Shown here one piece after another: positions 41,864 through 53,625 of a stretch of 64,000 nucleotides of DNA. The notes under the pieces are model-generated. The model saw only the letters and a program-made list of their open reading frames with translations. It made no database searches and was not told the origin of the DNA. Origin of the DNA: Diprion similis (taxonomy: Eukaryota > Arthropoda > Insecta > Hymenoptera > Diprionidae); assembly GCF_021155765.1 (NCBI RefSeq), contig NC_060118.1:7812001-7876000 (forward strand). Reading direction: 5' to 3'. A program made the position numbers and the translations under genes. Numbering within the stretch: position 1 is the first letter of the stretch; every line of letters starts with the position of its first letter.

Positions 41864-42101
41864 CTACTTATCCTCATTGGAATCTTTGTTAGTCGTTGAA
41901 TCAGATGCTTTAGCTGAAACAAACGAATGTTAATTGTTGCGCAAAAACATTAAGGATAGAACCATTTGACGAGAAAACAGTGTGGAAAAAATTCCATAGA
42001 TTATTTGTTCTGTACTCACTTTCATCTGTCGCGTTAATCGTGCCATAGAGTTGCAACATCCATGAAACAACGAAAATTAAAACGACGACAGTTTCGCTCA
42101 T
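41864..42101 (-). CDS. Predicted 43-residue secreted peptide, two exons
   Basis: Exon 1 is 42101-42020 (ATG at 42,101), with a perfect GTGAGTA donor. Exon 2 is 41913-41864, after the acceptor TTTGTTTCAG, ending at TAG 41,866-41,864. The phase-1 junction makes a Thr codon. The N-terminus (MSETVVVLIFVVSWMLQLYG) is a textbook signal peptide, with likely cleavage after Asn-Ala near residue 24. The mature part would be only about 19 residues, hydrophilic and rich in Asp, Glu, Lys, Thr, Ser and Asn, with no Cys and no Pro. A minus-strand TATA box lies about 180 bp upstream and an AATAAA about 300 bp downstream. I do not recognise the family. It could be an effector, venom-like or signalling peptide, or the start of a longer gene with exons I missed. 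The signal peptide and matched splice sites are seen; function is unknown. Confidence 0.5.
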
Positions 42102-42279
42102 AACGATCTTACTTCTGTACGTAATATTCTTCAGCAGTTGTAATTCTAAGAGTGATTAACGGTTTTGCACGATCTCCTTCTTATTGTATTCACCAAGTAT
42201 TTTCGTTCTTAGTTGACATAAAATTTTCGATGCTTGACACAGGTGGAAAAATAAGGCGATCACCTCTTTTTTAATGTGT

Positions 42280-42287
42280 CTTATATA
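42280..42287 (-). promoter_or_regulatory. Candidate TATA box for the small secreted peptide gene
   Basis: Minus-strand TATATAAG. Initiation would be expected near 42,250, giving a leader of about 150 nt before ATG 42,101. Confidence 0.35.
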
Positions 42288-42523
42288 TTTTCTGACTATT
42301 CGCTGATTATCGTTAACCTGACCTGAATTTTTTCCACCGTAAAAATTGGCCGCGTGAAACGATTTTACAAATTATTCCACATCGTTGCTCTAGAAGTATA
42401 CCTAAACGTGCACGACAAATACGATTGAGGCCAATTTTAATACTTGTTATTTGAACAACGAACACGAACACAAGTTTATACTAATTAACAAATACTGCGT
42501 CAACATAACAGGTATGAGTATTA

Positions 42524-43235
42524 GGGTGGGTGAAAAAAACCGACTATTTTTTTTTTTTTTTTTTCACTTTATACTCTGAAAAATCGGTTGCTATACACCT
42601 ATAAAAAATACTCATCAAATATGAGCTCTTAATTTTGATAGGAAGCTTCTCTGCTTTATAGTTTTCCATTTATTTCTCAGTATTAGAAACGAAAATTTAT
42701 ATCTCTCTATTAAATGTTCGTTAAAAAATATATCTTTTCACATTCTTGTAGGAAATTGAACGCTCTACAAAAATGGTCTCTTATAATTTTTCCGTAAACC
42801 TCACCGTTTAAAAGATATCAAAGAGGTTTAAGTTTTATTATTTTTAGACAAATTTCTGTTTTGCTTATGAATTTTATAACTCGTTAAAAATAATTTTTTT
42901 ATGAAAAGCGCAGTCCATATTTTTGTAGGAAATTAACCGTTCTACAAAAATGGTCTCTTATGATTTGTCGATTAAATTAAGCGTTTCAAAGATATTCATC
43001 GGTTGCAACTCCAATGGTTGCAAATTTTCACAGTTTTTGATTGATAATTCAGAAAATTTTAATTCAGTCTATGAGTTTCAGGGAAATTTATACAAATTTG
43101 AGTTTCTATGAACAGAGAAATGTTTTAAACTATTTTTCTAGTTTTTCTTTAAGTCGTAAACATGTTTAGATACATTTATAAAAACTGTAAAACGTTGTTT
43201 CTATGTTCATTCGAACCAAAAAAAAAAAAAAAAAT
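42524..43235. mobile_element. Decayed MITE with GGGTGGGTG left end
   Basis: TTA precedes GGGTGGGTGAAAAAAACCGA at the left. The interior has repeated blocks (AGGAAATTGAACGCTCTACAAAAATGG near 42,751 and a variant near 42,927) also seen in the 34,960 element. No right terminal repeat is visible before the poly-A at 43,219-43,233, so the right end is lost or diverged. Confidence 0.55.
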
Positions 43236-43831
43236 GATTAAAGAAAGAATTGAAATTTAAAGGTACTGGACGAAGTGAGAATGAAGACTATAAGTAGACT
43301 AGAGAAAACGACGATGCATGTATACATAAATCGTTTATCGAATCGCGTGTTAACAGATGGAGGTCTGAGAGGAGATGGAGGACCGTATTGGTTCTCTAAG
43401 TGATTCGTATAAGTAATTCTGTGGAACGATAACGAGAATGGATTCGGATTTGGGTAATACCTCATGGGCGCAGAGCTGTGAGCCCATAAAATAAAATAAA
43501 CACTTGAAACGACGGCGTGCCTTGCGGCAACACTCGTGCAGAGTACAAGTGTGAGCTTGTACATAAACCCTGATATTAAGGTATTATACCACCGCACCAT
43601 AGAACACCATGCACGCTTGTAACTTCGCCTACCACCATGAATTATATATATATATCAGGGGTTGGTTGCTCCTCTTATTTGGAATATCTATACAATATAA
43701 TATGTATGCGCACATACGAACATTAAATTTATCCCCCCCCCCCCCCCCCCCCCTGCCCCGTTCGATGGATTCAATACGGATTTCCGTATGTAAATTTAAT
43801 CAGGGAAAACACTTGCGATATATGTATATTA
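43236..43831. other. Intergenic, with poly-C run
   Basis: A 120-codon minus-strand ORF (43,238-43,600) has hydrophobic ends but no homology or splice context that I recognise. A 21-bp poly-C run lies at 43,733-43,753. Confidence 0.5.
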
Positions 43832-44424
43832 GGGTGGCGCAAAAAAACTGACTATTTTTTTTTTTGAGTCCTGTGTGACAAAATGTTAGTTTTTGATGTT
43901 TTAAGAGCTCACTCCAGAGGACAGTTCAAAAAAAAAATTTTCAAGAGGTCGCTCCACATTTTTAAAACGTCAGAAGTCGTCAAAAATCGATTTTTTTTTT
44001 TTTTTAATTTTTCTCTCGTTACGGTACAATTTTACAGACAAAAAAAAAAATAAGCTTCCGAAAGTTTCAGTTAAAAATTTGAATTTCGAAAGGTCGCTCA
44101 TAATTTGTTTTCAATTTTTTGGTGCATTTCTTTAGATTTTTACGAGCGAACTTTTAATATTCGTATTAAAATTTCATAAATTTTATTTTCTTCAATTTAG
44201 TAAGAAAGAATCGATAACAATACACCACGACATGAATTAAAAATCAAACAAAATACTAAAAATATAATTTTTTTAGTTTAATTTTCTGACAATCTTTGAC
44301 ATTTTAAAAAATTTGGAGCGTCCTCTTAAAATTTTTTTTTTTCTGAGCTGTCCTTTGGAGTGGGCTCTTAAAACATCAAAAACTAACATTTTGTCACACG
44401 AGACTCAAAAAAAAAAAAAAAAAA
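43832..44424. mobile_element. GGGTGGCGC-family MITE, inverted and right-truncated copy
   Basis: After TA the left end reads GGGTGGCGCAAAAAAACTGA, then TGTGACAAAATGTTAGTTTT and the subterminal repeat. The interior (TACACCACGACATGAATT and neighbours) is in the opposite orientation to the complete copy at 50,877. The right subterminal repeat is present up to CATTTTGTCACACGAGACTC, but the last 25 bp or so, including CGCCACCC, are missing. Confidence 0.75.
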
Positions 44425-47400
44425 TTTAAAGGGTGTTATTGTAATCTACAACCCGTCAATGAAACGTACCGAGTTTCCTTTGGATATCTAGATTTTAAAG
44501 TCTAAAAGACCATCTCCCACCATTTTCGGATGTGTATATGTATGTGATCGATATTTCCTTCGACGATATCTCGAAAACAATTATTGTCGGATTTGAATGA
44601 TTCTGATCTCAAGAATAACGCTTCTCTCAACTCAAAATTAGCCTGATTTTAGATTCGATCGGTCCAGCAGTTTTCGAGTTAATCGAACACCAGAATCGTT
44701 TTTTCAAAAAAAGATTCCATCTGATAATGATTTACGAGATCGAAATAGATCCAAGATCAGCCAGATCAACGACTTGTTTAAAGGCTCTTTCCTCTTTCCC
44801 CAACATTCTTTTCAGACGGTCCAGCCGATCGATCCTTTCTTTCGCAGATTAAAAAAAACGCCAGTATACAGACCCATATTTCCAGGACTTCCAGGATATC
44901 CAGGACAGCTGCGAGACACCCTCCTACTGACTTTACACGCATTACATCCATCCATCCATCTATCCATACATACACAACACATGTAGGTGTCCAGATCCTA
45001 AAAAGAGTGAACACAGGTACCTACCTTACCAACATACATACGTTTCTAGCATTGCGTCAAACCCACGCGGACGAGCCGCGAGGAGCTGTAGGGGAGGCAA
45101 AGGGGCGAAGAAGGGAGAGGTTGGCGCAGTAGTCCAAATAACGAGCGTCGACGGGGATGCTGCTCGTGCGTCGCTGGTTGCCGCTTTGCTCCCACTGAGG
45201 GAAACCAGGTCGGTAACCAAGGCAACGGCACGTCAGGCCGCCCACAACCCTCCGGCTGTCTTGTCCGATGTGTTTGCTCAACGATTTCATACCAATTACA
45301 GCCTACTACCCGATGCCTGCCTACCCCTTGTACCTACCCACCCTGCATCCGTCCTGCATACCAACACACGCGATTCGTCCGTCCCCCCTCCCCCCCCCCC
45401 TTTCTCTCTGTGCCTCCACCCCCACAACCCCTCAAAGTCACGCCATGAATGTTTATAACAAACAGCATTCGTATTTCCCATTTTTTTTTTTTTTTTTTTT
45501 TTTTTCTAATCTTTACCTCCGTTTTTGGTTTTTTTTTTCTTTCTGAATTCGTTTTTTTTTTTTTTTTTTTTTTTTTGTTCGGTCGCTGTTCTCTTTCTTT
45601 CTCGAAAATTTACGTTTTAGCAGGTATTCGTATACCTGTATCGTAGGGTTTTTTGTGACCCTTGTGGTTATTATTAGAATGATTAACATTTTTGTTGTAG
45701 ATTTTTTTTTTTTTTTTCCCACAAATTCTTTAGCGATTAGTCGAAATGAGAAAGAAGTTTTATCGAAAGTTATACAGAGGATGTATACACGTAAAAGGTT
45801 TGAACGAAACAAACTAATACTTTCACTTTGATTAATTTAGTGTACATAATCCAATGCTTTGAAAACTTACACCTGTAAATCGAGTATCGATATAATTCCG
45901 ATGACATTTCCGATAGATTCTAAAGTTTACGTTTTACATTCGTGTAACGTGTATATTCCACTGGTTGTAAAATTGACTCACAAGTTCTTAATTAGCCATA
46001 GAATGACAGACACCGCGTAATAACTTTCAGCTAATGGAAAAAAGGTGGGAGGGGGGTGGGGGGGGGGGAGGTATTCAAATTCAGGTCTGTTAAGAAACTC
46101 CAGTTTTCAAAATTTTCATAATTTTCCGTACGATTCATTGTTTCACTGCACGGTTAGAAAAATAATGTCCCAGCAGGTGGACAAAAATTTTTCGATTTGG
46201 ATTAACCAATTTTTTACTGTATTACTAAACGAAAAAAGAAAAAAAAAAAAAAGTGAAACTTACAAATTAAATATTCGTATGACAATTTAAATGTTACAAT
46301 TACAAAATACGTGTTTCATATTCACTTGTAAGAGAAATGTATCAAATATCACAAACACAAAAAAAAACCTGCAAGCGAACCTGCTGACATTAGATTGTTA
46401 GTTAATTTTTTCTAACAATGCACAATCGTTTCCATTATTGCAGTAATCATTCCGTCATCGGGAATTTATAGTAAGTATAACAGTTTATGACTCGTTGTCG
46501 AAGATGGATTTTTTTATAAACTCAAGAAAGTGAATTTCCGTTCAAGAATGGTGACTGTAGAGGCAAAAAGTATAATACCAAAACTGATTTTGTCTCAAGA
46601 TCAGTATTATATTCTATCCTACTAAACACAGCCTTAACACTATTAGAAAATTATAACTAAAAATAATGTCAAAACAGATCCACTTTAGATTTGTCTTATT
46701 TTTTACATTTCTGTTAATGAATATGAAACACATTTTTGTAATATCAACTTTTAAATTGTCTCTCATTGTTTTTTTTTTTTGTTCACTCAGTAATACATGA
46801 AAAAATGGTTAAATAAATCCAAAAATTTTAAACGAACCTACAGGGATTAAAAAACAATAAAGATGGGTTGCATAATTTTTGAGTATTGGAAAAACGGGAT
46901 CAGTAAACTCGATTATTTGTGTCTATAAAATTGAATTTCCGGGGTTCCGAATAAGGGTGTCGAGGAATAAAGTCCGGTGAGCCCTTCCGCATATATATGA
47001 TACATCTACGTACATACATATATGTACATATATATAGGAGATGAAACCAAATCTGCCGGCTTCGGAAACACCCGTTACGTCGAGTGCCCTGAGACAATAG
47101 AGGCTCGTAACAGCTGACGCAAGGACCTCTCAGGACACCCCCTAAATGGATTCAGATTTCATTCACCATTGGTTTTTCCTCGACACTCTCACGCGCATTA
47201 CAAGTAGGTACTAACCGAGACTATATTAATAATAATAATAATAACAACAACAACAACGCGAAGGTATCGATAAACGTGTGTGCAGGGTGGTTGTTTCTTT
47301 TCCTCTTCCTCTTCCTCTTCCACTTCCTTTTACCCTGCAGCCCCTTTGTTCTCTGGCTTTTTCAGACCCGCGATGATAGACTGACGACTCCGTTTTGAGC

Positions 47401-48715
47401 CAACTGAACGACCACTTCAACAGCATAATCGATTCCGTTAATGTGTTAAATCATCCGCTTTCAAAGCCCCTGGGTATTGAGCTCATCTATACACTGTCAC
47501 TTCAATGGGGGGTGAAAATCAACTTCAATTAACTTTTACTTACTATACACTCTCACCCAACAGCGTGATTATATAAATGGAAAGATAGAGGGAAACGGTG
47601 AGAATATATACTGAGAAGAAAAGTTTATTTAACGTTATAAAAAACGTAGGATATTTCGATATGGTGAAATAAATGTTTTTTTTTTTTTTTATAATTATCT
47701 CAATTTAGTTTATAGTCGTAAAATATTATCTTTGGCTTGAATTGAATTTTGTAATTATAACGAAATATTTTTTTCACAATATTCAAAAATATATGTGTCT
47801 TACAACAATAAATAAACATTTTCTCAGTGTAATATCTTCTACAAGTTACTTTTAGATATACACAGAAATTATGATGCAAATTTCTTTTCAAAAGTTATAC
47901 GATATTTTATCGTAAGAATCTTTGTATAAAAATTCAATTATTAATTTACCTGAAAGTTTTGCGTAGTATTTCAATTTATTATTATTGTTATTATTATTAT
48001 TTTTCGCAATTCCCTAAGAACAAAACACTGGAAAAAACGCTTAACATGATAATTTCTACATTATTTCGTACGACCGTCTCTGTCAAAACGTTGAACTTAT
48101 ATTTTTCGCGAATTTTTTCATATTATAATAATGTATCGCGATTTGTCTCAATTTTTAGTCAATAAATTGATCATCATCGACATAATTTTTATTAAGTATC
48201 TCTAAAATTTTTACCACGCAGATCGCGTAACTGTCAATTGATATAAAAATATTTAAAAATAAAAAGCTACCAATAATGCATAAAATTTATAATAATCTCA
48301 GTTTTTATAAGGATTCGGATTGTAAATGATTCAATATTTCCGTGATTTGCATAATACAATAAGTTTAATCTTTGAGTTTAATTATTATTAAACATATAAG
48401 TTATAAATATAATAAACTTTCTAGATATAATTATTCTAGGATAATACAGCAGTGATCTTTGTATTAAAATATTATGTAAAATCTTCTTTGGTAGGTTATA
48501 ATACAAAATCTTTTAAATCAAACGATTTCATTTTTCAATATTTTTTTCCCCCGTCAGTTTTCTAATTAGGTCAGATTCAATTCAGCCCAAATCCTACAAC
48601 AGATATTGAATTTTGTTTAACAATTATATCAGCTTTAATTATCCCTGTAAGTTGTATAAAAAAAAAAAAAAATACATTGTTTTTCGTCAATCGCAAAAAA
48701 GATTCGTTTGCTGAA

Positions 48716-48752
<37 letters not shown>

Positions 48753-49066
48753 TGATGAGAATAATCGTCGTTTCGTAGTCAATTCGATCAAATCGCTGTG
48801 TTTTTTTTTTACCGACAATCTCCGCGCGGTTGGTAAAATTGTCGTCATGTTTTAAACTTCTATCCATCGGTCGATAAGTTGCCAATAAAAAATCGTTTTA
48901 CCGACGTTTTATGGGTAAGTGATTACCAACTGAACGGATATTTCTGTCTTCCTTATTCTATTCCCTCGCGGTACTTTCTGCGTTTGAAATTGATCCCTCA
49001 TTTCTCTGGTTTCGAAATCGATGCTGTGAAATTGACATTAAATTTAACGATATCGTAGAGATTTGC
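44425..49066. other. Intergenic region, no supported gene
   Basis: Contains long T/A homopolymers (45,480-45,505, 45,551-45,576, 48,719-48,750), a GC-richer patch at 45,030-45,460 with short overlapping ORFs on both strands, and TAA/CAA repeats near 47,227-47,256. I found no signal peptide, domain or splice-supported exon chain. The region includes the presumed 3' UTR of the minus-strand gene ending at 49,067. Confidence 0.55.
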
Positions 49067-52000
49067 CTAAAATTTAGACCTGCTTTCTTCGTGATTGGAA
49101 TAATCTTTGGAGTGATGATGATTATCGATCTCGTCAGTTGTGAAGTGATTCGAACCGCTGTACATGGAGAATCCTCTCCTGGATAATTCTTCGCCAGGAA
49201 CAATCGTCGGATTAGTGTAACAAAAATCAGCCATCATTTCTTTTTGTCTAGCAAGTTGATTCGACCTGTAACGCATACATTACATACATACTGTAATAAC
49301 CGTTGAAAAAAACTTATTCGTCCAAGCACTTTTTTTAGTTCTCACCGAATAATAATTTGTGTTAAGTTGATTAAATAAAAATATACACAAGATTTTCTGT
49401 AGTTATTTTATACAATTCACGCCTCGATAGATAACGATCACTGCTTCCTCCAGCAGGTATGTACGATGCAGGCCGCATGGGGCAGTAATTACGTGTAACG
49501 TTAACATGTTTATTATAAACCTGAATTAAACAAACAATCATTTGAAACGTAGTAAAGATAAGATATCGCAATATTTCGTCATCGTTTGAATTTATTATAT
49601 TACTCATTCACTGTATGCTTGAGGATCAGATAAACGTGTGCTTATATCTTCTTAAGATTGCTATGAGCAACGCGGGAAAACAACATTATTAAGGGGACAC
49701 TTTAGTTAATTTTTTTTTTTCACATACAGGAAAAGTTTTTAAAAATTTTAAAGTTTTACATTTTAATAGAGTGTAAAAGGTGAAAATTCGTTGCGCGCAA
49801 GGTTTTTCAATCAAGATTTTTAGCATAGGATACGGATTTTTCTCGCATAATCTACTCGCAAATGCCGACAAATTATCAAATGTTTTTTTTTTCACAGGTT
49901 TGTTTTCAGAGAAAATACATTATTTTTAAGAATCTTAACAAAAAATAAACCGTTTTTCAACATTTAATTCAGGGCATCACATTCCCAGGTGAGAATTCGA
50001 AAAATGAAAAGTGTATGAATTTGATTAATTTGAAGTTTAAAGGTTTTCGGCCCCGAAAAAAAATCTTTCGAGAGCCAAAATTGAAACGAACTCATTCAGA
50101 AGATGGATAAAAGTGTAAAAAAAATGCAAAAACCGAAAATCAATTTTTTGGCATTGATGGTCCCTTAAAGATCCCTCTTCCAATCATCAGTATAGTCGAA
50201 ATAATCGTTTTCGAAGAGCTTGAAAAAAAAAGTTGCACCAACGATTTGAAGAGAAAAAGATACGAAAAAGGAAGAATGTGAAACGCTTTTTTCAGCTAGT
50301 CGATAAAGGCTCCTTTAATTGCATATTGTGCATGTAATCGACTGACAATGAAACACGTTATCTGTAGTACTTAGAACGAACAATGCAGAGTGTCTGCATC
50401 GACCTGTATAAGAGACGTCGTGCATTTCCTTTGAAATAATCCAGTTACAGGTGCGGCGGTATGCCTATACTTACTTGTCAGAGATGAGCCTGTTTACCCT
50501 GACGAATAGAACGGCGACGAGGATAAACAGGATGATTAACACCGCGGCGGCGACCCCACTAGCGATGTAAAAATACAAGGTGAGATCTTCGATGGTCGTC
50601 TGAAAATAGCGGTCTTACGATTTTTTCGAAAATAATAGAAATTTGAATGATTGATTAATTATCTGTGGTATAAATGCTTGTTTTGGGGGAATCGATCGGC
50701 TACGAAAAGTGAAAGGAACGGAAAAGAAACTTAATCGAAGGTTGAAGCGTCGCTGATTGTTCTATAGTTTCAGTTCATTAATCTTCAGCGATTTATTCGA
50801 TAACTCTGAAGGATGTTCTGATGAATCGAAAACTCAATTTGAATCTTATATAGATTTCTAATTTATATACATATTAGGGTGGCGCAAAAAAACCGTCTAT
50901 TTTTTATTTTTTGACTCTCGCGTGACAAAATGTTAGTTTTTGATGTTTTAAGAGCCCACTCCAAAGGACAGTTCGAAAAAAAAAATTTAAGAAATCGCTC
51001 CAAATTTTTTTAAATGTTAAAAATCGTCAAAAAATTAAATTAAAAAAATTATATTTTCAGTATTTTGTTTGATTTTTAATTCATGTCGTGGTGTATTGTT
51101 ATAGATTCTTTCTGACTAAATTAAAGGAAAAAAATTTATGAAATATTAATACGAATATTAAAAGGTCGCTCGAAAAGATCTAAAGAAATGCACCAAAAAA
51201 TTGAAAAAAAAATTATGAGCGACCTTTCAAAATTCAAATTTTGAACTGAAACTTTCGGAAACTTATTTTTGTTTTTGTCTATAAAATTATACCGCAATGA
51301 GAAAAAAATTTAAAAAAAAAATCAATTTTTTACGATTTCTGACGTTTTAAAAAATGTGGAGCGACCTCTTAAAAAAAATATTTGAACTGTCCTTTGGAGT
51401 GGGCTCTTAAAACATCAAAAACTAACATTTTGTCACACGAGGATCAAAAAAAAAAAATATTCGGTTTTTTTGCGCCACCCTAATATATATATATATATAT
51501 GTGTTTTTTTTAATGTTGCAAATTGATTTAGTTTCTTGACATTAGAATTCCGTAATTTCGAGTACATCGGATAAAATTGGTCCGATTCCAAGTGCCTGAA
51601 GTCTCCGACGTTTCAGAAGAAGAGAAATGATTGAATAAAATATTTTCCAATACATTTTTTTTTCGCAAAATAACCGATACGCTTCCGTGAAAAGTTTAAT
51701 TTGTTTCATCGAAACTGTAATGAATGGACGAAAACGAATACTAGAAAGCCTGAATCTTCATTTATACGTCGAATTCATTATTTGGTTAATCATTGCGATG
51801 ACCAATCGTCAGTTTAAGGTACCTTCAAGTTGATTAATAACATATCCAAAACTTGTAAAAATTAATGAACATGAAGATGAAGATTAAGACGATCGAAAAG
51901 AAGGAAAACCAAAAAGTGAAGAAAAACATTTAAACAATAAAATTGCAGTAAATTCCTCAAGTAGTGCAAAGATGATTAATTGTAAGAATAAGTGAACAAA

Positions 52001-53468
52001 CGGCGATAATAATCTCTGGCATTATCTGCAGACTGCAGGTATATAAAATAGGTGACAAATAAATTGAGGCCACAAGTTTATCATGTGAATCAATTTTTTT
52101 CGCTAGAAGTTAAAATCCGAATACGTGTTTGTTTGTTAATAATTAATACCTATAGAGTTGAGGCCGCGGGATTAGCAGACACGCGTGTTACGTTACGTTA
52201 TCACCGTTTCGCATGGGCGAATAGCTGCAAGTAAGCAGTCAAGACTGAAGGAGAAAGATGGAGAGGGATTCGCGCTACAGGAAATGACACAACTTTGGCC
52301 TGGCAATGTACTTTTCAAGTACCGACTATACTACATATATTTCAGTCTCGCTGGTTGCTGCCTATAACCCGTCTTATTGCCATGCCTGTTGCTGCCGAGA
52401 AGGATATAAACGCGATTTATTCTTGTGCCATCACGCACGACTGCACATCACTTCCGCAAAACGTTTCGCAATTTAGCGCGTTCGGGTATTTACGTTATAA
52501 TGATGTTCAAAGTGTTTACGGAGGAAAGCATATTTCGTAGTTGAAAAGAAAAGAAATTTCAATTTCAGTTTGAACGGAAAATAGTAGCGAAAAGATATCT
52601 GTGTTTGTGAGATCATTTAGGATAAGTGTGAATGTGATAGGAGGTATGGAATTCTAGATGAATAAGCTAAGGAATTATTTGGTTGAAGAATGAACAAGGC
52701 AAAAATTGTGCACATTATCATTGAGCCAAGACTCGAAAGAGTCGATATTTCGAATGGCAGGTATATCGAAATTTCAAAAAAGTTGAATTGAAATAAGGAA
52801 AGTTGAGTTGTTCGAAATCTTGATTTTCGAAATTAGTAGTTATTCTAATCAGTGATTATTTCAGAAATCAATATTTCGTTATTCTATAGTGAAGCTCATA
52901 ATTTGTTTTACATAACGCGAGCATGTTTCACGCGTTTTTCGTGCGTCTTTGTCGTACGGAAAGTATCCGTTTCTACGACGGTAAAGTGAGTCTGCAAATG
53001 CGCATGCGCGGAGAAGAAGAAATACTAGTTTTAAGTTGCGCGCATGCGCTGTCGCGAAGAAATCTGACATTACGCGACTCTAACCTCAATTTGGTGCTTC
53101 GTGAAACAACGCGTAACACACTCTTGTTATATAAAAAATCGTGCGTAACAAGGAGGCAACAGTTTTTCCCCTAAAATACGGAGTTTACCTCCTAATTGTT
53201 GGACAATAATTTACTGAATGATATATATACAAAATGTAGAAAAGAAAGGTGAATAAAAACTGATTCGTGTGACTAAGATTAGCTTCGATTACAACGTATG
53301 TATGACTCATCAACCGTGAATGATTCGGAACGATTGGATATCGGTATCGTTAGTAGCTAGAGTAAAAATGTGCGAACAACGATGATCGAATTACGCAAGA
53401 TGAAGAATCGAGGAGTGTATAGGCAAGATATTTGCGAGGAATGAATAAGAAAGCGTTAAACTCACCAT
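49067..53468 (-). CDS. Predicted 108-residue single-pass membrane protein, three exons
   Basis: Exon 1 ends at 53,466 and contributes only the ATG (53,468-53,466), followed directly by GTGAGT. Exon 2 is 50599-50475 (acceptor TTTTCAG, donor GTAAGT). Exon 3 is 49265-49067, ending TAG. Phases agree (0, then 2). The protein starts MTTIEDLTLYFYIAS. It has one strongly hydrophobic segment (about residues 10-35), then basic VNRLISDK, a charged stretch RQKEMMADFCYTNP, LSRRGFSMYSG, and a His/Asp/Ser-rich tail. It has no signal peptide, so a type III (N-out) or tail-in-cytosol topology is likely. A minus-strand TATAAA sits about 155 bp upstream of the ATG. I do not recognise the family. An extra in-frame 5' coding exon cannot be excluded. 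Confidence 0.6.
49345..49520 (-). other. Possible alternative or relic exon inside the membrane-protein gene
   Basis: On the minus strand an acceptor (TTTAATTCAG) at 49,521 is followed by an open frame with protein-like text (YCPMRPASYIPAGG, then YLSRREL), and a GTGAGA donor lies at 49,344. The motif resembles exon 3 of the same gene (FCYTNPTIVPG, then LSRRGF). However, the frame does not match the phase-2 exit of exon 2, and the frame stops before the donor. It may be a duplicated, decayed or differently spliced last exon, or chance. Confidence 0.2.
50877..51480. mobile_element. Complete 604-bp MITE, GGGTGGCGC terminal repeats, TA duplication
   Basis: The left end is GGGTGGCGCAAAAAAACCG after TA (50,875-50,876); the right end is CGGTTTTTTTGCGCCACCC before TA (51,481-51,482). 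Subterminal inverted repeats extend roughly 150-190 bp inwards (for example TGTTAGTTTTTGATGTTTTAAGAG and its inverse). The interior is AT-rich and has no transposase. It lies in the large intron of the minus-strand membrane-protein gene. The features fit a Tc1/mariner-superfamily MITE. Confidence 0.9.
51483..53465 (-). other. Remainder of the large intron of the membrane-protein gene
   Basis: No additional exon was recognised. ORFs at 52.0-53.2 kb on either strand have no recognisable features. Confidence 0.55.
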
Positions 53469-53619
53469 AACAGCTCGAGAATGATGGAAACGGTGAACCG
53501 CGAGGCAGTGCGATTGATATACACAAGAGACTCGCGCAGATGGGTGGTAAAATTTACAAAGAATAAGGTCCCTCCTCGCGACGTTGAGGCATTCGTATCA
53601 GCTGGTTATCATCGTTCAC

Positions 53620-53625
53620 TTTATA
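53620..53625 (-). promoter_or_regulatory. Candidate TATA box for the membrane-protein gene
   Basis: Minus-strand GTATAAAGTG. It would place initiation near 53,590 and make exon 1 about 125 nt, with the ATG as its last three bases. Confidence 0.45.

Noticed and set aside
43238..43600. 120-codon minus-strand ORF with hydrophobic ends
   Set aside because: No credible signal peptide at the start, no splice or promoter context, and the end lies in the poly-A border of a decayed MITE.
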